In this document: positions 8,012 through 10,430 of the stretch, in pieces
Layout of the letters: every line of letters starts with the position of its first letter
Position numbering within the stretch: the first letter of the stretch is position 1
Translations under genes and position numbers: made by a program
Source: Euperipatoides rowelli
Taxonomy: Eukaryota; Onychophora; Udeonychophora; Euonychophora; Peripatopsidae
Reading direction: 5' to 3' (one strand)
Length of the DNA stretch: 10,430 bases
Assembly (NCBI GenBank): GCA_003024985.2
Contig: PXIH01S0015456.1
The notes under the pieces: model-generated
Seen by the model: only the letters and a program-made list of their open reading frames with translations
Databases searched by the model: none
Told to the model about the DNA's origin: nothing

Positions 8012-8221
8012 TTAAAAAAATATATAAGTGTATGTGTATGTATGTAAAGTATTGTCACCTCCATATATGAAATTTTCTAAATTAAAATGTTTATCAAATA
8101 CATCAGTTACTTCATTCAAATGTAACGGTGGAAGATTTNCAGTACTCAGAGCAGAATCTGTAACTGTTTTTGTCTCATCTGAGAACAGTATGTTTCTCTG
8201 AAACTGATGATTAAACTGCAT
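8012..8221 (-). other. Unassigned 69-codon frame downstream of the Gag remnant
   Basis: This open minus-strand frame lies just past the Gag pseudogene, where protease and the start of pol would be expected. It contains LHLNEVTDVFDKHFNLENF, loosely like the linker before reverse transcriptase in Ty3/gypsy polyproteins, and RNILFSDETK, loosely like a Tc1/mariner motif. Neither is convincing. No protease D[ST]G motif is seen. An N at 8139 leaves one residue unknown. The end runs into a TG/TA-rich tract. It may be more of the same dead retroelement or a chance frame. Confidence 0.25.
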
Positions 8222-8324
8222 TTCAAATTACCAACTTTTACTCTTGTTTCCTCATGAGACTGGGAACTCCATGAGATCCCTTTTTAAAGGTGGATTTCTT
8301 AAAATCACAATTATTTTTTTAAAA

Positions 8325-8983
8325 TTACTGAGGTTTGGAAGGACATATTTTGAAATTAACAGATTTTCTACATGAAAAACATTTTTTTATCTTTTTAAAT
8401 TTGCAATCTTGACTTTTATGGTGTCTATCTCCACAATGTTTACAGCTTTCAAGTGTGGTAGTGGTAGCATGTCTACTTACTTTGTGTACATCTTCCATGT
8501 TTACCTGATTCTTAGAATAGTGTAATTCATAGGAAACTTTTTGAGCAGTCTCCAAATTTTGTGGCTATTTAAACTGTTTTACCTAAGGTTAAATCTAATT
8601 CTGTCAAAAGATTTTGATGGATTTGCTCATCATGAAACATTGATACAAACTGATCACAAAGATGTTCTTCCAAAAGTTACGGTAACTTACAAAGTTGCAC
8701 TACAAAATCATTTATACTTTCCCCTTCTAACTGTTTTTGTTGAAATCTAAATATTTACATCTGAACTAGTGGTAATGGAATAAAATGTGTTGAGAGTATC
8801 ATGGGTTATGTTTTAAGCTATGCAAACTAGTATATATTTTACTGCCTAACAAGACTAAGACGTGGCTACTTTATCTCTGTCCTTAACTTGGTTACAAGCT
8901 AAGAACAACTTCATCCTTTCCATAAAGATACTCCATTCTTCAACCTCAGGATCAAATTCATAAAGAATTCCAATAGTTGTCAT
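8325..8983 (-). pseudogene. Ty3/gypsy retrotransposon Gag remnant (K02A2.6-like type)
   Basis: The minus strand encodes a broken Gag, the structural protein that packages retrotransposon RNA. A start ATG at 8983 opens MTTIGILYEFDPEVEEW, then FMERMKLFLACNQV, the familiar N-terminus of invertebrate Ty3/gypsy Gags. A TAG at 8855-8857 ends this frame. The homology continues in another frame (LLGSKIYTSLHSL) to a stop at 8799-8801. Then come GESINDFVVQL and DQFVSMFHDEQIHQNLLTEL, with further in-frame stops and a shift near 8555. The last open part (8555-8325) holds a zinc knuckle CKHCGDRHHKSQDC, which fits CX2CX4HX4C. A second knuckle, CFSCRKSVNFKIC, has Asn in place of His and one residue too few before the last Cys. 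No protease, RT or integrase follows. The copy is dead; assignment is by motif recognition. Confidence 0.88.
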
Positions 8984-9044
8984 TATTTTAAGGTTATATT
9001 TCAAAATACTTTGTATTTTTAAATAAATTTTATCTTGTTACCTT

Positions 9045-9210
9045 TGTTATTTATCTCATTAGACCTACTAAACTATGTGAACTCGTACAGAGATATATTT
9101 AATAAGAAAACATGTGTTTATTCAAATAAATGTAGCTGAACTACAACTCTAGATTTTTGATTTTATCGAGTGTTCCACATCCTATGTGAAACCGAGTTCT
9201 AAATCTAACA
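9045..9210 (-). repeat. Candidate degenerate 5' LTR of the Gag remnant
   Basis: Read on the minus strand, the segment starts TGTTAGATTTAG and ends GATAAATAACA, giving TG...CA ends. It contains a polyadenylation-like AATAAA (9117-9122) in its second half. It lies about 60 bp before the Gag ATG, with AAGGTAACAAG next to its end where a primer-binding site would be. Position, orientation, ends and the AATAAA suit a short LTR. No second copy is in the window to prove it. Confidence 0.35.
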
Positions 9211-9269
9211 TGTCTCGAGTAATACCTGTTCAAATATTGAGTTGAAACATAACTACATTACAGTATATT

Positions 9270-9400
9270 ATAATCCCACTTGCTATTCCTGGCCTTGTCA
9301 TTTTCATAGCTTCCAGAATTTCCTCATTCAAAATTGGAAGTCCTTAATTGTTGACGGAATATTGTCATTCCTCCGTATTTTCTCCATTTTCATGGAGTTC
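9270..9400 (-). pseudogene. Scrap of a non-LTR retrotransposon (LINE) reverse transcriptase
   Basis: On the minus strand, 9343-9275 reads GLPILNEEILEAMKM followed by TRPGIASG. This resembles the block just before the first catalytic motif of LINE reverse transcriptases (pattern: I..EE...A.K..K.GKA.GPDGI). The preceding codons include HENGENTEE and a stop; the expected GPDGI is not intact. Flanking sequence towards 9600 on the same strand is Lys/Glu-rich and may be more of it. The homology is short and the RT catalytic residues are absent, so this is a tentative, clearly dead fragment. The plus-strand 93-residue frame at 9242-9523 is its antisense shadow. Confidence 0.35.
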
Positions 9401-9559
9401 ATTTCCATTTTGCTTCCATCTTACCACAATCTTTTCTCTAATATATTAAACCTTTCCATCTTTACCCTTGATCCCTGCTGCTATTTATCTTCACCTTGTT
9501 GCAATTCTTTTACCATTCTGTAGTCTGCATGTATCATGTCCTTTATCCAGCATCTCAAT

Positions 9560-10430
9560 TTCTTTAAACTTATCTTCATGTCATTTTTGTTTTTTCTATC
9601 CTGCAACGTTTTCTATATTTATGTGCATACTTTACCTTAGAAATTAATTTAATTATTAAAAAAATAAATAAACCTACTCTTAACTTAGATGTTCTTTCAA
9701 GAGGAGAATTCAACATGGGAATTTATGACTTCCGCTATTCTTTCTGATATAATGCTGGTATTTCAAGTAGATTGTCAGAGATGAAAATGATTTTCCTTAG
9801 ATTTTGATTTCCAATAAAAGGGTTAATATTTTCAATGTTCGTCCATTACCCAAATGACAACATAGTTTTGAATACCAGGATTTAGATAACCTAGTCGCTG
9901 GATTTACTTAACCATAGAATAGAGGTTTAGATTTAGAGTTTAGCTCATTTCAGTTATGTCTGCACCTCCTATGTAACTTTACTCAGTTTTTTAGCTAAAG
10001 AATTTTATTGAGAAAGAGAGGGGTGAGAGAGAAGGGGGAGAAATAATGAATTTTCCAACTCTAAATCTTCAAATTGCCAGCTCCCAACTTTTAAAATAAT
10101 CTAGCCTAGAATAGGTAGCACCACTTCAAGTTAGAGCAGCAAACAGGGAAACAAGAAACAGTTGCTGGGTGACTGGGTCCTTTCATCTGATCTTCAATGT
10201 TAGTGTATCAAAATTTTAAATTTATCAAGTCATTATTTTAATAACTCCCATCTAATATAAAACTCTTTGATCACATTCTCAAATTTTTGCCAACTCTTTT
10301 TCCTTTTCCTTTGTCCCACAATTGTCATCACAAATACAAACCTTCACAACTTTCAAACACTCAGAAAAGTTGGGTGATTTATATCTCTCTCCCCCTCCCA
10401 CATTTTACTTTTTTGAAATACTTTTCTCTT
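9560..10430. other. AT-rich stretch without genes
   Basis: No reading frame or RNA gene can be supported. A purine tract (10010-10043, GAGAAAGAGAGGGG then GAAGGGGGAGAAA) and a pyrimidine tract (10384-10399, TCTCTCTCCCCCTCCC) face each other about 340 bp apart and could pair. The region 10060-10200 is less AT-rich than its flanks but matches nothing I recognise. Confidence 0.5.

Noticed and set aside
6782-8139. Single N bases at 6782 and 8139 as further unmerged contig joins
   Set aside because: Unlike 4182, neither is flanked by duplicated sequence, so they are more likely uncalled bases.
8541-8750. Plus-strand 69-codon frame
   Set aside because: It is antisense to the Gag remnant, which has clear family motifs on the minus strand.
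9242-9523. Plus-strand 93-codon frame
   Set aside because: It has no recognisable motif and is antisense to the possible LINE scrap.
10010-10399. Purine tract (10010-10043) and pyrimidine tract (10384-10399) as terminal inverted repeats of an element
   Set aside because: The similarity is low-complexity only and does not extend into the flanking unique sequence.

Overview
The window looks like non-coding, transposon-littered DNA from an animal genome. It is very AT-rich and CpG-poor. It has no long intact reading frame, no bacterial-style gene packing, and every recognisable protein-coding trace is a broken retroelement. The long ATT/ATC/TTATCA microsatellites, CT-rich tracts, tRNA-like SINE heads and a K02A2.6-type Ty3/gypsy Gag together recall molluscan, particularly cephalopod, genomes. 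That assignment is inference from style, not from a diagnostic gene.

Layout, left to right. Positions 1-960 hold nothing recognisable. Positions 965-1815 hold a decayed Ty1/copia fragment (end of reverse transcriptase plus RNase H, minus strand) lying between two ~90-100 bp direct repeats. A pyrimidine-rich repeat (about 1870-2040) is followed by a pogo/Tigger-like non-autonomous DNA element (2226-2509) with an internal hairpin. After about 1 kb of featureless AT-rich DNA, a second copy of the pyrimidine-rich repeat runs into a long TTATCA/ATC microsatellite (3777-4076). That microsatellite is interrupted by a ~776 bp near-perfect foldback element (4077-4852) and then resumes on the same strand (4853-5022). 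The left arm of the foldback carries a 38-bp exact duplication around a single N, probably an unmerged assembly overlap.

A degenerate tRNA-derived SINE head (5194-5262, minus strand) and a weaker one (5568-5625) follow. Positions 6452-7266 form a locally CpG-rich block with possible piggyBac-like ends (TTAA-like flank, C[A/C]TTCGAG terminus, repeated GTCGTAA motif). Positions 8325-9210 carry a broken Ty3/gypsy 5' end on the minus strand: a candidate LTR, a Gag with frameshifts and stops, and one intact plus one damaged zinc knuckle. A short LINE-like reverse transcriptase scrap lies at about 9270-9400. The rest is AT-rich DNA with purine and pyrimidine tracts.

I found no working host gene and no operon. 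No previously undescribed functional system can be claimed. The most informative structures are the foldback nested in the microsatellite, the candidate piggyBac-like block, and the direct repeats around the copia scrap.
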